DNA of 64,000 bases. Source: an uncultured Algibacter sp. (GTDB lineage: Bacteria > Bacteroidota > Bacteroidia > Flavobacteriales > Flavobacteriaceae). This document shows positions 36,571 to 45,004 of the stretch, piece by piece. The stretch is from contig NZ_CANKXK010000006.1 of assembly GCF_947487605.1 (NCBI RefSeq), forward strand, positions 62,001 through 126,000. Reading direction: 5' to 3'. Position numbers and translations under genes: made by a program. How positions within the stretch are numbered: the stretch's first letter is position 1; each line of letters opens with the position of its first letter. The notes under the pieces were generated by a model. The model saw only the letters and a program-made list of their open reading frames with translations. It was not told the origin of the DNA and did no database searches.

Positions 36571-38046
36571 ATGGAAATTACCATAAAAGGCGATAAAGAA
36601 TTTGATGATATTCCTTCATTAAAATCGAAAGCTCTTCGAATTAATTTGAACGAAAATATTTACGGAACATTTGCTGAAATTGGCGCAGGACAAGAAACTT
36701 GTCGTCATTTTTTTAGAGCTGGTGGTGCCTCTGGAACTATTGCTAAGGCTATGTCTGCTTATGATAAAGATTTTAGTGATGCCATTTATGGTGCTGAAAA
36801 AGATGGACGTTATGTAACTGAAGCCCGTTTACGCAAAATGCTTTCTCATGAGATGGATCTTATGGAAAACAGACTTACGCGCGAAAGGAATCCGAATAAA
36901 ATATTTTTTACTTATGCTAATACTGTTGCTACCATAGATTTTGCTAAACAATTTAAAGGTCATGGCTGGGTAGGAATAAAATATCAAATAGAAGCAGGTC
37001 AAGACTACAATGAAATTATTATTCATGTGCGTTTTAAAGAAACCGATGCCCGATTACAACAAGAGACATTAGGTGTTTTAGGAACTAACTTAATTTATGG
37101 TGCTTTCTACAAATACAACAAGCCAAAAAAATTATTACGCTATTTATACGATCATTTAGATAAAGATCAATTAGAGATTGATACCATCAATTTTTCTGGA
37201 CCAGTTTTTAAAGATGTTGATAATCGTTTAATGAGTTTACAGCTGGTTAGAAACGGAATGACAGATGCTGTAATGTTTGGTCCCGACGGCAACAATGAGC
37301 TTCCTGCCAGAGTTTTTTACAAAAAAAACATTTTAGCTTTAAGAGGTAGTTTTAGACCAGTTACTAAAGTAAACATGGCTATGTATGAGAAGTCATATGA
37401 GATGTTTATTAAAGAAAATAAAGTTGATGTGGACAAAACAGTAGTTGTTTTTGAAATAACACTTTCTAACTTAAGGGCCGAAGGCGAAATTGATGAACAA
37501 GATTTCATGGATAGAGCAGACTTATTATGCTCTCTGGGACAATCTGTGATGATCTCTAATTTCCAAGAATATTACAAAGTAGTTGAATACTTTTCTAAAT
37601 ACACCAAAGCTAGAATGGGACTAGCCATGGGTGTTAGCAACCTAGTAGATATTTTCGACGAAAAATATTATCGCCATTTAAGTGGTGGTATCTTAGAGGC
37701 TTTTGGGAAACTATTCTTTAAAGACTTGAAAGTATATTTATACCCAATGCTTGACCCAAAAACAGGAGAACTTATTAATAGTAGCAACTTAAAAGTTTAT
37801 CCAAGAATGAAAGAATTATATAAATTCTTCAAATACAATGGCAAAGTTATAGATATAGAAAATTACGATAAAAGTATTATGAGCATCTTTTCTAGAGAAA
37901 TACTGGAAATGATAGATGCAGGAGAACGTGGTTGGGAAAATATGGTTCCAGAAGGAACAGCAGATTTAATTAAGGACTACCGTTTATTTGGATATACAAG
38001 AAAACCACTTAGTCCAGTTCGAATTAAGAAACGAGTTAAAAAGTAA
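36571..38046 (+). CDS. Conserved 491-aa protein of unknown function
   Basis: A soluble 491-residue protein with no signal peptide or membrane segment. Notable segments are FAEIGAGQETCRHFFRAGG (glycine-rich near residue 32), SGTIAKAMSAYDKDFSDAIYG, LTRERNPNKIFFTYANTVAT, GWVGIKYQ and, later, FSKYTKARMGLAMGV. From memory, this is a widely distributed bacterial family whose members have been given odd names such as nicotinate-nucleotide adenylyltransferase or TonB-dependent receptor; none fits the sequence, which lacks a HxGH motif and a barrel. The gene has its own strong promoter and is monocistronic, with a terminator after it. I cannot assign a role. Confidence 0.82.
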   Translation: MEITIKGDKEFDDIPSLKSKALRINLNENIYGTFAEIGAGQETCRHFFRAGGASGTIAKAMSAYDKDFSDAIYGAEKDGRYVTEARLRKMLSHEMDLMENRLTRERNPNKIFFTYANTVATIDFAKQFKGHGWVGIKYQIEAGQDYNEIIIHVRFKETDARLQQETLGVLGTNLIYGAFYKYNKPKKLLRYLYDHLDKDQLEIDTINFSGPVFKDVDNRLMSLQLVRNGMTDAVMFGPDGNNELPARVFYKKNILALRGSFRPVTKVNMAMYEKSYEMFIKENKVDVDKTVVVFEITLSNLRAEGEIDEQDFMDRADLLCSLGQSVMISNFQEYYKVVEYFSKYTKARMGLAMGVSNLVDIFDEKYYRHLSGGILEAFGKLFFKDLKVYLYPMLDPKTGELINSSNLKVYPRMKELYKFFKYNGKVIDIENYDKSIMSIFSREILEMIDAGERGWENMVPEGTADLIKDYRLFGYTRKPLSPVRIKKRVKK

Positions 38047-38057
38047 TGTTGACTTGT

Positions 38058-38093
38058 AAAAAAAGTGGTTATTATAAAATAATCACTTTTTTT
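38058..38093. terminator. Bidirectional terminator between the 491-aa gene and bcp
   Basis: AAAAAAGTGGTTATT and AATAATCACTTTTTTT form a hairpin with A and T runs at opposite ends, so it can serve both convergent genes. Its right arm abuts the bcp stop codon. Confidence 0.75.
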
Positions 38094-38544
38094 ATGCTAA
38101 TATTTGAGCTGCATGGTCTTTAGTTTTTACTTTATCAATAACGCGTTCTATAATACCGCTTTCATCAATTAAAAACGTTTTTCTATGGATACCATCATAT
38201 TCTCTACCCATAAACTTTTTTAGCCCCCAAACACCAAAAGTATTGATAACCGTTTTGTCTTCGTCTGCTAAAAGAGGAAACGGAAATTTAAACTTGTTTT
38301 TAAAATTAGATTGCTTTTTTTCAGAATCTGCACTCACCCCTAAAAGCTCGTAACCCGCATCTTGTAACTCTTTATAATTATCTCTTAAATTACAAGCTTC
38401 TAATGTACATCCAGGTGTATTAGCCTTTGGATAGAAAAACACAATCAATTTTTTTCCTTTATAATCGCTCAATGAAACTGTCTTTCCTTGTTCGTCTTTT
38501 GAAGTGAAATTCGGTACAACATCACCTTGTTTTAATGTATTCAT
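38092..38544 (-). CDS. bcp: Thioredoxin-dependent thiol peroxidase (peroxiredoxin Q/BCP)
   Basis: A 150-residue peroxiredoxin reducing hydroperoxides with thioredoxin. The peroxidatic Cys46 and resolving Cys51 lie in ANTPGCTLEACNLRDNY, the atypical 2-Cys spacing of BCP. The conserved Arg for the active site is in FGVWGLKKFMGREYDGIHR. I start at ATG 38544 (MNTLKQGDVVPNF); an earlier ATG at 38568 adds eight residues with no family match. Length is normal. It is divergent from nth, 35 bases apart, and the two share a compact promoter region. Confidence 0.93.
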   Translation of the reverse strand: MNTLKQGDVVPNFTSKDEQGKTVSLSDYKGKKLIVFFYPKANTPGCTLEACNLRDNYKELQDAGYELLGVSADSEKKQSNFKNKFKFPFPLLADEDKTVINTFGVWGLKKFMGREYDGIHRKTFLIDESGIIERVIDKVKTKDHAAQILA

Positions 38545-38579
38545 AGTCTTAACTTTGATTTTTAACAAAAATACAATTA

Positions 38580-39239
38580 ATGACTAAAGAAGAGAAAGTT
38601 AATTTCGTTATAAATACGTTAAAAGAACTTTATCCAACAATTCCGATTCCTTTAGACCATAAAGACCCGTATACCCTTTTAATTGCCGTATTAATGTCTG
38701 CACAAAGTACTGATGTTAGAGTAAACCAAATAACACCAGTCCTTTTTGAAAAAGCAGATAACCCGTATGATATGATTAAGCTTTCTGTAGAAGAAATAAG
38801 AGCCATAATCAAGCCTGTTGGGTTATCTCCAATGAAAAGCAAAGGAATACATGGTCTATCACATATTTTAATTGACAAACACAATGGAAAAGTACCTAAA
38901 ACGTATGAAGCGTTAGAAGCGCTACCTGCTGTTGGTCATAAAACAGCAGCTGTTGTTTTATCTCAGGCTTTTGGAATTCCAGCATTTCCTGTTGACACAC
39001 ATATACATAGACTCATGTATAGATGGAATTTAAGTAATGGAAAAAATGTGAAGCAAACAGAAAAAGATGCTAAACGCTTATTCCCTAAGGAATTATGGAA
39101 CGACTTACACCTTCAAATTATATGGTACGGCAGACAGTATTCGCCTGCAAGAGGATGGGATTTAGAAAAAGATATTATTACCAAAACAATTGGTAGACAA
39201 TCTGTAATTCAAGAGTATACAAAAACAAAAAAGTCCTGA
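38580..39239 (+). CDS. nth: Endonuclease III-like DNA glycosylase lacking the iron-sulfur cluster
   Basis: A 219-residue HhH-GPD base-excision repair enzyme. The helix-hairpin-helix and active site read LPAVGHKTAAVVLSQAFG, then PAFPVDTHIHR, placing the catalytic Lys121 and Asp139 as in E. coli Nth. The C-terminal region that should carry the C-x6-C-x2-C-x5-C cluster instead reads WYGRQYSPARGWDLEKDI, and the whole protein contains no cysteine. The enzyme is therefore predicted to bind no 4Fe-4S cluster. I recall the same in other flavobacteria, so it is probably a lineage trait. The stop codon lies in the arm of the terminator. Confidence 0.92.
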   Translation: MTKEEKVNFVINTLKELYPTIPIPLDHKDPYTLLIAVLMSAQSTDVRVNQITPVLFEKADNPYDMIKLSVEEIRAIIKPVGLSPMKSKGIHGLSHILIDKHNGKVPKTYEALEALPAVGHKTAAVVLSQAFGIPAFPVDTHIHRLMYRWNLSNGKNVKQTEKDAKRLFPKELWNDLHLQIIWYGRQYSPARGWDLEKDIITKTIGRQSVIQEYTKTKKS

Positions 39240-39258
39240 TAACTAAATCAGGACTTTT
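39229..39258 (+). terminator. Intrinsic terminator after nth
   Basis: AAAAGTCCTGAT (39229-39240) and ATCAGGACTTTT (39247-39258) pair perfectly around a six-base loop and end in T. The nth stop codon is inside the left arm. It can also end transcription from the opposite small gene. Confidence 0.85.
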
Positions 39259-39264
39259 GAAAAC

Positions 39265-39414
39265 TTAGTTTAGAAGCGCTTCAAACTTCATATTATTACA
39301 ATTTATAACACTTAAAGCCTTAGAATAATTAAGAAGAAAATTAACCGTTTCTTCGCTCGGTTGAAGTTCGTTTAAATTTTTAACAGATTTTTTTTCAGAG
39401 TAAAGTTTTGCCAT
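39265..39414 (-). CDS. Small conserved-looking protein, 49 aa
   Basis: A 49-residue frame (MAKLYSEKKSVKNLNELQPS start, FEALLN end) fills most of the otherwise empty 231 bases between nth and the sigma factor gene. It has a clear ATG at 39414, a balanced composition and no low complexity. It lies 56 bases downstream of the sigma factor gene on the same strand and may be co-transcribed. I recall similar small proteins in flavobacteria but no family name. It lacks a signal, membrane segment or known motif. Confidence 0.65.
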   Translation of the reverse strand: MAKLYSEKKSVKNLNELQPSEETVNFLLNYSKALSVINCNNMKFEALLN

Positions 39415-39470
39415 TTTATTAATTAAGGGTTATTTTGATTAAATAACGCAGCAAAATTTACTTTATTGTA

Positions 39471-40061
39471 TCAATTTGTTAAAATGATATTATGCTTATC
39501 AATTATTTTTCTTAAGTTAATTAAAGCGTAACGCATACGACCTAAAGCTGTATTAATACTAACACCTGTTCTTTCAGATATTTCTTTAAAACTCATGTCT
39601 TTATAAATACGCATCAAGAGAACTTCTTTTTGATCTTCTGGTAATTCATCAACCAAACGTCTAACATCATTCTCTACTTGTTCTTTTATAATGCGCTTTT
39701 CTGCATTCAAATCATTATCACTTAATACAGAAAAAATACTAAAATCACCACTATTATCAAATTTTGGCATTCTATTATTTTTTCTAAAATAATCAATAAC
39801 AAGATTATGCGATATTCTCATTACCCATGGTAAAAATTTGCCTTCTTCATTATAAGCTTTACGTTTTAGGGTGCGTATTACTTTAATAAAAGTATCTTGA
39901 AAAATATCTTCAGCGACATCTCTATCGTATACTTTCGAATATATAAAACTATAAATTTTTTGTTTGTGTCTTGTGATAAGAATTTCTAAAGCACCTTCAT
40001 TACCATCAATATAGTTACTAACTAGCGTAGCATCTGAAATAAATTCGTGTTGCATAATCAT
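39471..40061 (-). CDS. RNA polymerase sigma factor, sigma-70 family (ECF type)
   Basis: A 196-residue sigma factor with region 2 (ALEILITRHKQKIYSFIYSK, AEDIFQDTFIKVIRTLKR, LPWVMRISHNLVIDYFRK) and region 4 (LPEDQKEVLLMRIYKDMSFK, then EISERTGVSINTALGRMRYA with its HTH). I start at ATG 40061 (MIMQHEFISD); an in-frame ATG at 40109 adds 16 residues (LNPKQRSPLLCAKSN) of no family likeness but remains possible. No anti-sigma factor gene is adjacent. A consensus promoter lies upstream, divergent from uvrA. Confidence 0.92.
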   Translation of the reverse strand: MIMQHEFISDATLVSNYIDGNEGALEILITRHKQKIYSFIYSKVYDRDVAEDIFQDTFIKVIRTLKRKAYNEEGKFLPWVMRISHNLVIDYFRKNNRMPKFDNSGDFSIFSVLSDNDLNAEKRIIKEQVENDVRRLVDELPEDQKEVLLMRIYKDMSFKEISERTGVSINTALGRMRYALINLRKIIDKHNIILTN

Positions 40062-40164
40062 ATTACTTTTAGCGCACAGAAGAGGGCTTCTTTGCTTGGG
40101 GTTTAACATTTTAAAAGTAATATTATACTATAGGCAAGTGTAATTTAAGTAATTAATAGTGAAT

Positions 40165-40197
40165 CAAATATAACAACAATCATACCTAAAAAACAAA
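40165..40197 (-). promoter_or_regulatory. Consensus promoter of the sigma factor gene
   Basis: On the minus strand TTTG (40197-40194) is followed after 21 bases by TATATTTG (40172-40165), exact for both elements and spacing of the Bacteroidota housekeeping promoter. The transcript would start near 40158. Confidence 0.65.
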
Positions 40198-40262
40198 ATT
40201 TAATGCTTTTTTTTAATATATTTTAGATTTAAACTAGGTTTTATTAGATGAAATACTTGTAG

Positions 40263-40270
40263 TATCTTTG
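40263..40270 (+). promoter_or_regulatory. -7 promoter element of uvrA
   Basis: TATCTTTG matches TAnnTTTG exactly, 24 bases before the uvrA ATG at 40295. Its TTG is in frame with uvrA and would be mistaken for a start codon. Confidence 0.5.
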
Positions 40271-40294
40271 CAAGATTATTTCTTTAAAACACCT

Positions 40295-43078
40295 ATGATT
40301 ACTAATATTTCTGAAGTTAACCCGAAGCAAAATATCATCATAAAAGGTGCTAAATTGCACAATCTTCAAAATATTGATGTTGTTCTACCTAGAAATAAGT
40401 TAGTAGTTATTACTGGGTTATCCGGTTCTGGTAAATCTAGTTTAGCCTTCGACACTCTGTATGCAGAAGGACAAAGACGGTATGTTGAAAGCTTATCTAG
40501 CTATGCTCGTCAATTTTTAGGAAGACTTAACAAGCCTAAAGTTGATTATATAAAAGGTATTGCTCCAGCTATTGCAATAGAACAAAAAGTTAATTCTACA
40601 AACCCACGTTCTACAGTAGGCACAACAACAGAAATTTATGATTACCTAAAACTACTTTTCGCTAGAATTGGCAAGACCTACTCTCCTACTTCTGGTCTCG
40701 AAGTAAAAAAAGATACAGTATCAGATGTTTTAAACTATTTAAAAACATTTCCAGAAAGAGAAAAACTACTCCTACTAGCACCTATTCATTTGGAAGAAGG
40801 CCGCAGTATAGAAGATAAGTTAAAGGCATTGCAACAACAAGGATATGCTAGAATAAAAGTAAATGATTCTGTTTTAAGGCTTGATGAGGTCGAAACAGTT
40901 TCTATAAAAGATAATCTTCTTCTAGTAATCGATAGAATTATAACAAAAAAAGATGAAGATTTTTATAACCGTCTAGCAGATGCCATTCAAACAGCTTTCT
41001 TTGAAGGTAAAGGATCTTGCATTATAGAAACATTAAACGACAATAAGCAACGCCTTTTTAGCAATAAATTTGAACTAGATGGTATTAATTTTTTAGAACC
41101 CAATATTCATTTATTTAGTTTTAACAACCCTTATGGCGCCTGCCCTAAGTGTGAAGGATATGGCGATATTATTGGAATTGATGAAGATTTAGTAATTCCA
41201 AACACTGGATTATCAGTTTATGAAAATGCTATTTTTCCTTGGCGAGGTGAAAGTATGAGTTGGTATAAAGATCAATTAGTTAATAATTCGCATAAGTTCA
41301 ATTTTCCTATTCATAAACCATATTTCGAATTATCAAATGCTCAAAAACAACTCATTTGGAATGGAAATCAATATTTTGAAGGGCTTAATTCATTTTTCGA
41401 AGAATTAGAATCTAAAGCTTACAAAATTCAAAATAGGGTTATGTTATCTCGCTATCGCGGAAAAACAAAATGTAAAACTTGTAATGGTAAACGTTTAAGA
41501 GTTGAAGCAAATTACGTAAAAGTGGGTAATGCCACATTAACAGATTTGGTTGAAATGCCACTTGATAAGTTATCGAATTTCTTTAGTCAGTTAGAATTAA
41601 ACAATCATGACACAACAATTGCAAAACGACTACTAAAAGAAATAAACAACAGATTATCTTTTCTTGCCAACGTTGGCTTAAACTATTTAACTTTAAACAG
41701 AAGATCTAACACCTTATCTGGTGGCGAAAGCCAGCGCATCAATTTAGCAACATCTCTAGGAAGTAGTTTGGTAGGATCCATGTATATTTTAGACGAGCCT
41801 AGTATTGGTTTACACCCAAAAGATACTGAGCGTTTAATTTCTGTATTAAAGTCTTTAAGAGATTTAGGCAACACGGTTATTGTAGTTGAACATGATGAAG
41901 ACATTATGAAAGCTGCCAATTACATTATCGACATAGGACCAGAAGCAGGAACTTTAGGCGGTCATGTAGTAGCATCTGGAACTTATGATGATATTTTAGC
42001 TTCAAATTCGCTAACTGCACAATATTTAAATGAAACACTGTCCATTAATATCCCAAAGACACGTAGAAAACCCAAATACTTTGTTAATATTAAAGGTGCT
42101 AGAGAAAACAATTTAAAAAATATTGATGTCCACTTTCCTTTGGGCATGCTTACAGTAGTAACAGGGGTTTCTGGTAGTGGAAAAAGTACACTAGTAAAGA
42201 AAATTCTATACCCCGCATTACAAAAAAAATTAACCGATTTTGGTGATAAACCAGGCCAATTTACAGCTCTAGATGGCGATTTCTCTAATATAAAACATAT
42301 CGAGTTTGTAGATCAAAACCCAATTGGGCGTTCTTCTAGATCTAATCCTGTAACCTATATAAAAGCTTATGATGATATTCGAGCCTTATATGCTAAGCAG
42401 AAATTAAGCAATCTAAGAAATTATCAAGCAAAACACTTTTCGTTTAATGTAGATGGCGGACGTTGTGAGACTTGTAAAGGTGAAGGCGAAGTAACCATTG
42501 AAATGCAATTTATGGCAGATGTGCATTTAGAATGCGAAACATGTAAAGGCAAACGCTTTAAAAAAGAAGTTCTCGAAGTCAATTTTGCTGAAAAAAGTAT
42601 TGACGATATCTTAAACCTTACTATCGATGATGCTATAGCCTTTTTTGAAGCTAACGACCAGACAAAAATTAAAAACAAGTTACAACCTTTACAAGATGTA
42701 GGATTAGGGTATGTTACATTAGGACAAAGCTCTTCTACCCTTTCTGGTGGAGAAGCACAGCGTATTAAATTAGCTTCCTTTTTAGGCAAAGGAAGCAACA
42801 AAGACAAAGCCCTATTTATTTTTGATGAACCAACTACTGGCTTACATTTTCATGATATTAAGAAACTTTTAAAATCATTTAATGCCTTAATTGAAAAAGG
42901 GCATTCCATTATTGTTGTAGAACATAATATTGATCTTATTAAATGTGCTGATTATATTATAGATCTTGGCCCATCTGGAGGCGAACATGGAGGTAATTTA
43001 GTAGCTTCAGGAACTCCTGAAGATATTGTAAAGATAAAAGCTTCAGAAACTGGAAAGTATCTAAAAGAGAAGCTTTAA
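40295..43078 (+). CDS. uvrA: Excinuclease ABC subunit A
   Basis: A 927-residue ABC-type ATPase that detects DNA damage with UvrB in nucleotide excision repair. Two ATPase modules are complete: Walker A GLSGSGKSSL and GVSGSGKSTL, signatures LSGGESQRINLA and LSGGEAQRIKLA, and Walker B LDEPSIGL and FDEPTTGL. Zinc-binding CxxC pairs occur in CPKCEGYG, CKTCNGKR and CETCKGEG/CETCKGKR. I start at ATG 40295 (MITNISEVNPKQNIIIKGAK); the upstream in-frame TTG at 40268 is part of the promoter. Length is normal. Confidence 0.97.
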   Translation: MITNISEVNPKQNIIIKGAKLHNLQNIDVVLPRNKLVVITGLSGSGKSSLAFDTLYAEGQRRYVESLSSYARQFLGRLNKPKVDYIKGIAPAIAIEQKVNSTNPRSTVGTTTEIYDYLKLLFARIGKTYSPTSGLEVKKDTVSDVLNYLKTFPEREKLLLLAPIHLEEGRSIEDKLKALQQQGYARIKVNDSVLRLDEVETVSIKDNLLLVIDRIITKKDEDFYNRLADAIQTAFFEGKGSCIIETLNDNKQRLFSNKFELDGINFLEPNIHLFSFNNPYGACPKCEGYGDIIGIDEDLVIPNTGLSVYENAIFPWRGESMSWYKDQLVNNSHKFNFPIHKPYFELSNAQKQLIWNGNQYFEGLNSFFEELESKAYKIQNRVMLSRYRGKTKCKTCNGKRLRVEANYVKVGNATLTDLVEMPLDKLSNFFSQLELNNHDTTIAKRLLKEINNRLSFLANVGLNYLTLNRRSNTLSGGESQRINLATSLGSSLVGSMYILDEPSIGLHPKDTERLISVLKSLRDLGNTVIVVEHDEDIMKAANYIIDIGPEAGTLGGHVVASGTYDDILASNSLTAQYLNETLSINIPKTRRKPKYFVNIKGARENNLKNIDVHFPLGMLTVVTGVSGSGKSTLVKKILYPALQKKLTDFGDKPGQFTALDGDFSNIKHIEFVDQNPIGRSSRSNPVTYIKAYDDIRALYAKQKLSNLRNYQAKHFSFNVDGGRCETCKGEGEVTIEMQFMADVHLECETCKGKRFKKEVLEVNFAEKSIDDILNLTIDDAIAFFEANDQTKIKNKLQPLQDVGLGYVTLGQSSSTLSGGEAQRIKLASFLGKGSNKDKALFIFDEPTTGLHFHDIKKLLKSFNALIEKGHSIIVVEHNIDLIKCADYIIDLGPSGGEHGGNLVASGTPEDIVKIKASETGKYLKEKL

Positions 43079-43095
43079 AACTCAACTGTTTAGCT

Positions 43096-44172
43096 TTAAT
43101 AAAAGAAAAAACTAACTACACTAAGCATTATTAAAGCTATTGGAATAACAAACATTAAATAGATAAATGATGTCATGCCTGTTTTTATAAAACTTAAAAA
43201 CCATCCTTGTCTATAAAACCTTTTAATGGCAACTAACAAATAAAAAAATGTTGACATTACCACCAACCAATCTATCCAATCTGGAATTTCGATAATTTCA
43301 TTAATAAGTAGTATCAAGCTGAATACTGTAAATAGAAATGAGAAAAAGTAAAAGCTAAATACTAAATGATGTGCATAGCTTCCGTGTTTACGGAAAAATA
43401 ATTTTAAAATTAAAGCAAAAATTGGCAAAAGAATAAATAGCGATATTGGGATGGTGTCATAAAAAGACTGCAAAATTTGTCCACCACTTCGCTGCTTATA
43501 AAACTTAAGTGCTTGAGAATAAAATTTTCTGGTAACCCATCCTGCATCCTCAGACATTCCCATAGCTTTATAAATAGACTCATCTTCTGCATTTAATGCA
43601 ATAAGAGAATCAACCTTATTTTCTTCGAAATCGAACATTAAGGTTTTATTGCTTGATTTGTAAGCACTTGCTTTAATTAAAGAATCTAAAGCTTTTGCGT
43701 CTTCTTTTTTTAAACCAGGAATAACATTTTCTCTTATAGGCTTTAATAGGCTATCAATTTGAACAGAATCTAAAGCTTTTAAATTTTTTTCTTTTAAAGA
43801 ATCTGATACAATAGGTTTATTAAGTGTCTTTTTTAAAGTAGCATCCAAATCTTGCACTTGATTTCTAACAACTGTAGCCGATAACAAAAAGAAAAATACC
43901 ACAGAAATAAACAAATACATTTGGGCTGGATGTAAATAGAGCAAGCGCTTACCTTCAATAAACCGTTGTGCCAGATACCCTGGTTTAAACATTAATGGAA
44001 AAAAACTCTTTAAAAATCTAGCATCAAATGAAAAATAATTACTTATTGTGTTATAAAACAACACACTAAAGGTAAGATCTTCTTTTGCTTGCTGTCCGCA
44101 ATATGGACAGAATTGAAAACCTTTTTTAAATTCCTTTTCGCAATTTTTACAAATTTCTTGTTTAGTCGCCAT
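43096..44172 (-). CDS. DUF3667 domain-containing membrane protein
   Basis: A 358-residue membrane protein. The N-terminus is a zinc-ribbon-like CKNCEKEFKKGFQFCPYCGQ (two CxxC pairs). A membrane-associated segment with FKPGYLAQRFIEGKRLLYLH, the hallmark of DUF3667, and a helix (about 93-112) follow. A large central extracytoplasmic or cytoplasmic loop of about 130 charged residues is followed by about four C-terminal helices. Function unknown; the family is common in Bacteroidota. It is convergent with uvrA, 17 bases apart. Confidence 0.9.
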   Translation of the reverse strand: MATKQEICKNCEKEFKKGFQFCPYCGQQAKEDLTFSVLFYNTISNYFSFDARFLKSFFPLMFKPGYLAQRFIEGKRLLYLHPAQMYLFISVVFFFLLSATVVRNQVQDLDATLKKTLNKPIVSDSLKEKNLKALDSVQIDSLLKPIRENVIPGLKKEDAKALDSLIKASAYKSSNKTLMFDFEENKVDSLIALNAEDESIYKAMGMSEDAGWVTRKFYSQALKFYKQRSGGQILQSFYDTIPISLFILLPIFALILKLFFRKHGSYAHHLVFSFYFFSFLFTVFSLILLINEIIEIPDWIDWLVVMSTFFYLLVAIKRFYRQGWFLSFIKTGMTSFIYLMFVIPIALIMLSVVSFFFY

Positions 44173-44233
44173 TAAGTCAATTTATTTATATAAATGTAAT
44201 GATTATAGACAAATATAAACACCTTGTAAAAAA

Positions 44234-44719
44234 TTATTCTTGATCCTTTGGATTTAGTATACCTGCAAAAGTTTGTTGCATAATTTTGTTATTTTTTATA
44301 ATAAAAGTATCTGTACCTAGCGGCACATTTAAAGCAGGAGAATCACCATGCCAAACCAAATACACAAGCTCGTTTTTAATGAATAATTTATCTACCACAA
44401 TATTAGTTTCTCCAGTTGGAAAAGCTGGAAAGAGTCCAGCCGCCAATGCTTTAATTTGTTCTAACCCCTTATATATTGAATCTTGTGTTACTATAATAGA
44501 CTCTTCTGTATAATCTGCTATAAAAGCTTCAATATCATTTTCTAAAAAAGCTTTTAAATGATGATCCATAACAGCTTTTGATTGTTCGAAACTAGCTTCA
44601 GGTATTTTTTCTTCAGAAACCTCTATAGCAGTTTCTTTTTGGGGTTTTTCTACTATTTTTTTACAATTAAAACTTAAAACAACAAGAATTAGGGCAATAA
44701 TTTTAAATAATGTTTTCAT
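44234..44719 (-). CDS. Nuclear transport factor 2 (SnoaL)-like lipoprotein
   Basis: A 161-residue lipoprotein: the signal MKTLFKIIALILVVLSFNCK has a hydrophobic core and an SFNC lipobox (Cys19). The mature domain is NTF2-like, starting at AVMDHHLKAFLENDIEAFIADY, then LVYLVWHGDSPALNVPLGTDTF. NTF2/SnoaL folds are often small binding proteins or enzymes of unknown substrate. It is in the same direction as and 61 bases upstream of the DUF3667 gene. Confidence 0.85.
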   Translation of the reverse strand: MKTLFKIIALILVVLSFNCKKIVEKPQKETAIEVSEEKIPEASFEQSKAVMDHHLKAFLENDIEAFIADYTEESIIVTQDSIYKGLEQIKALAAGLFPAFPTGETNIVVDKLFIKNELVYLVWHGDSPALNVPLGTDTFIIKNNKIMQQTFAGILNPKDQE

Positions 44720-44892
44720 TATAATATGTAAGTTGGTTGGTTAAAACTGATTATTAGGATAAGTTTTATAATAGCATTGGGAGTTTATCAAATATAATAA
44801 TTTTTTGCTGCCACATAAACTATTATAAATCATCTATTTACACTTAACAGATTTATTAATATTACATTAATCTATGTGAGACGATATTTTTT

Positions 44893-44908
44893 TGGCACGC
44901 ATATTGAA
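44893..44908 (+). promoter_or_regulatory. Sigma-54-type promoter of the first paralogous secreted protein
   Basis: TGGCACG-CATA-TTGAA has the -24 GG and the -12 region exactly 10 bases apart; the -24 block TTTGGCACG is perfect and the -12 reads TTGA in place of TTGC. It lies about 97 bases before the ATG at 45005 and is almost identical in context to the site at 46.19 kb before its paralogue. The 285-base spacer holds no other gene. Confidence 0.65.
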
Positions 44909-44948
44909 ATTCTCTTACCAAATAGCGAAAACCGAAAAGCTAGATGTC

Positions 44949-44964
44949 CCCGATAATTATCGGG
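44949..44964. promoter_or_regulatory. Perfect 16-base palindrome
   Basis: CCCGATAATTATCGGG is a perfect palindrome between the sigma-54-type promoter and the gene at 45005, thus inside the expected 5' untranslated leader. It could be an operator or a 5' stem, or a small flavobacterial repeat. Confidence 0.45.
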
Positions 44965-45004
44965 ATGAAAAAAAATCGGTATTAATAATTTAAATCCTAG
45001 AATT

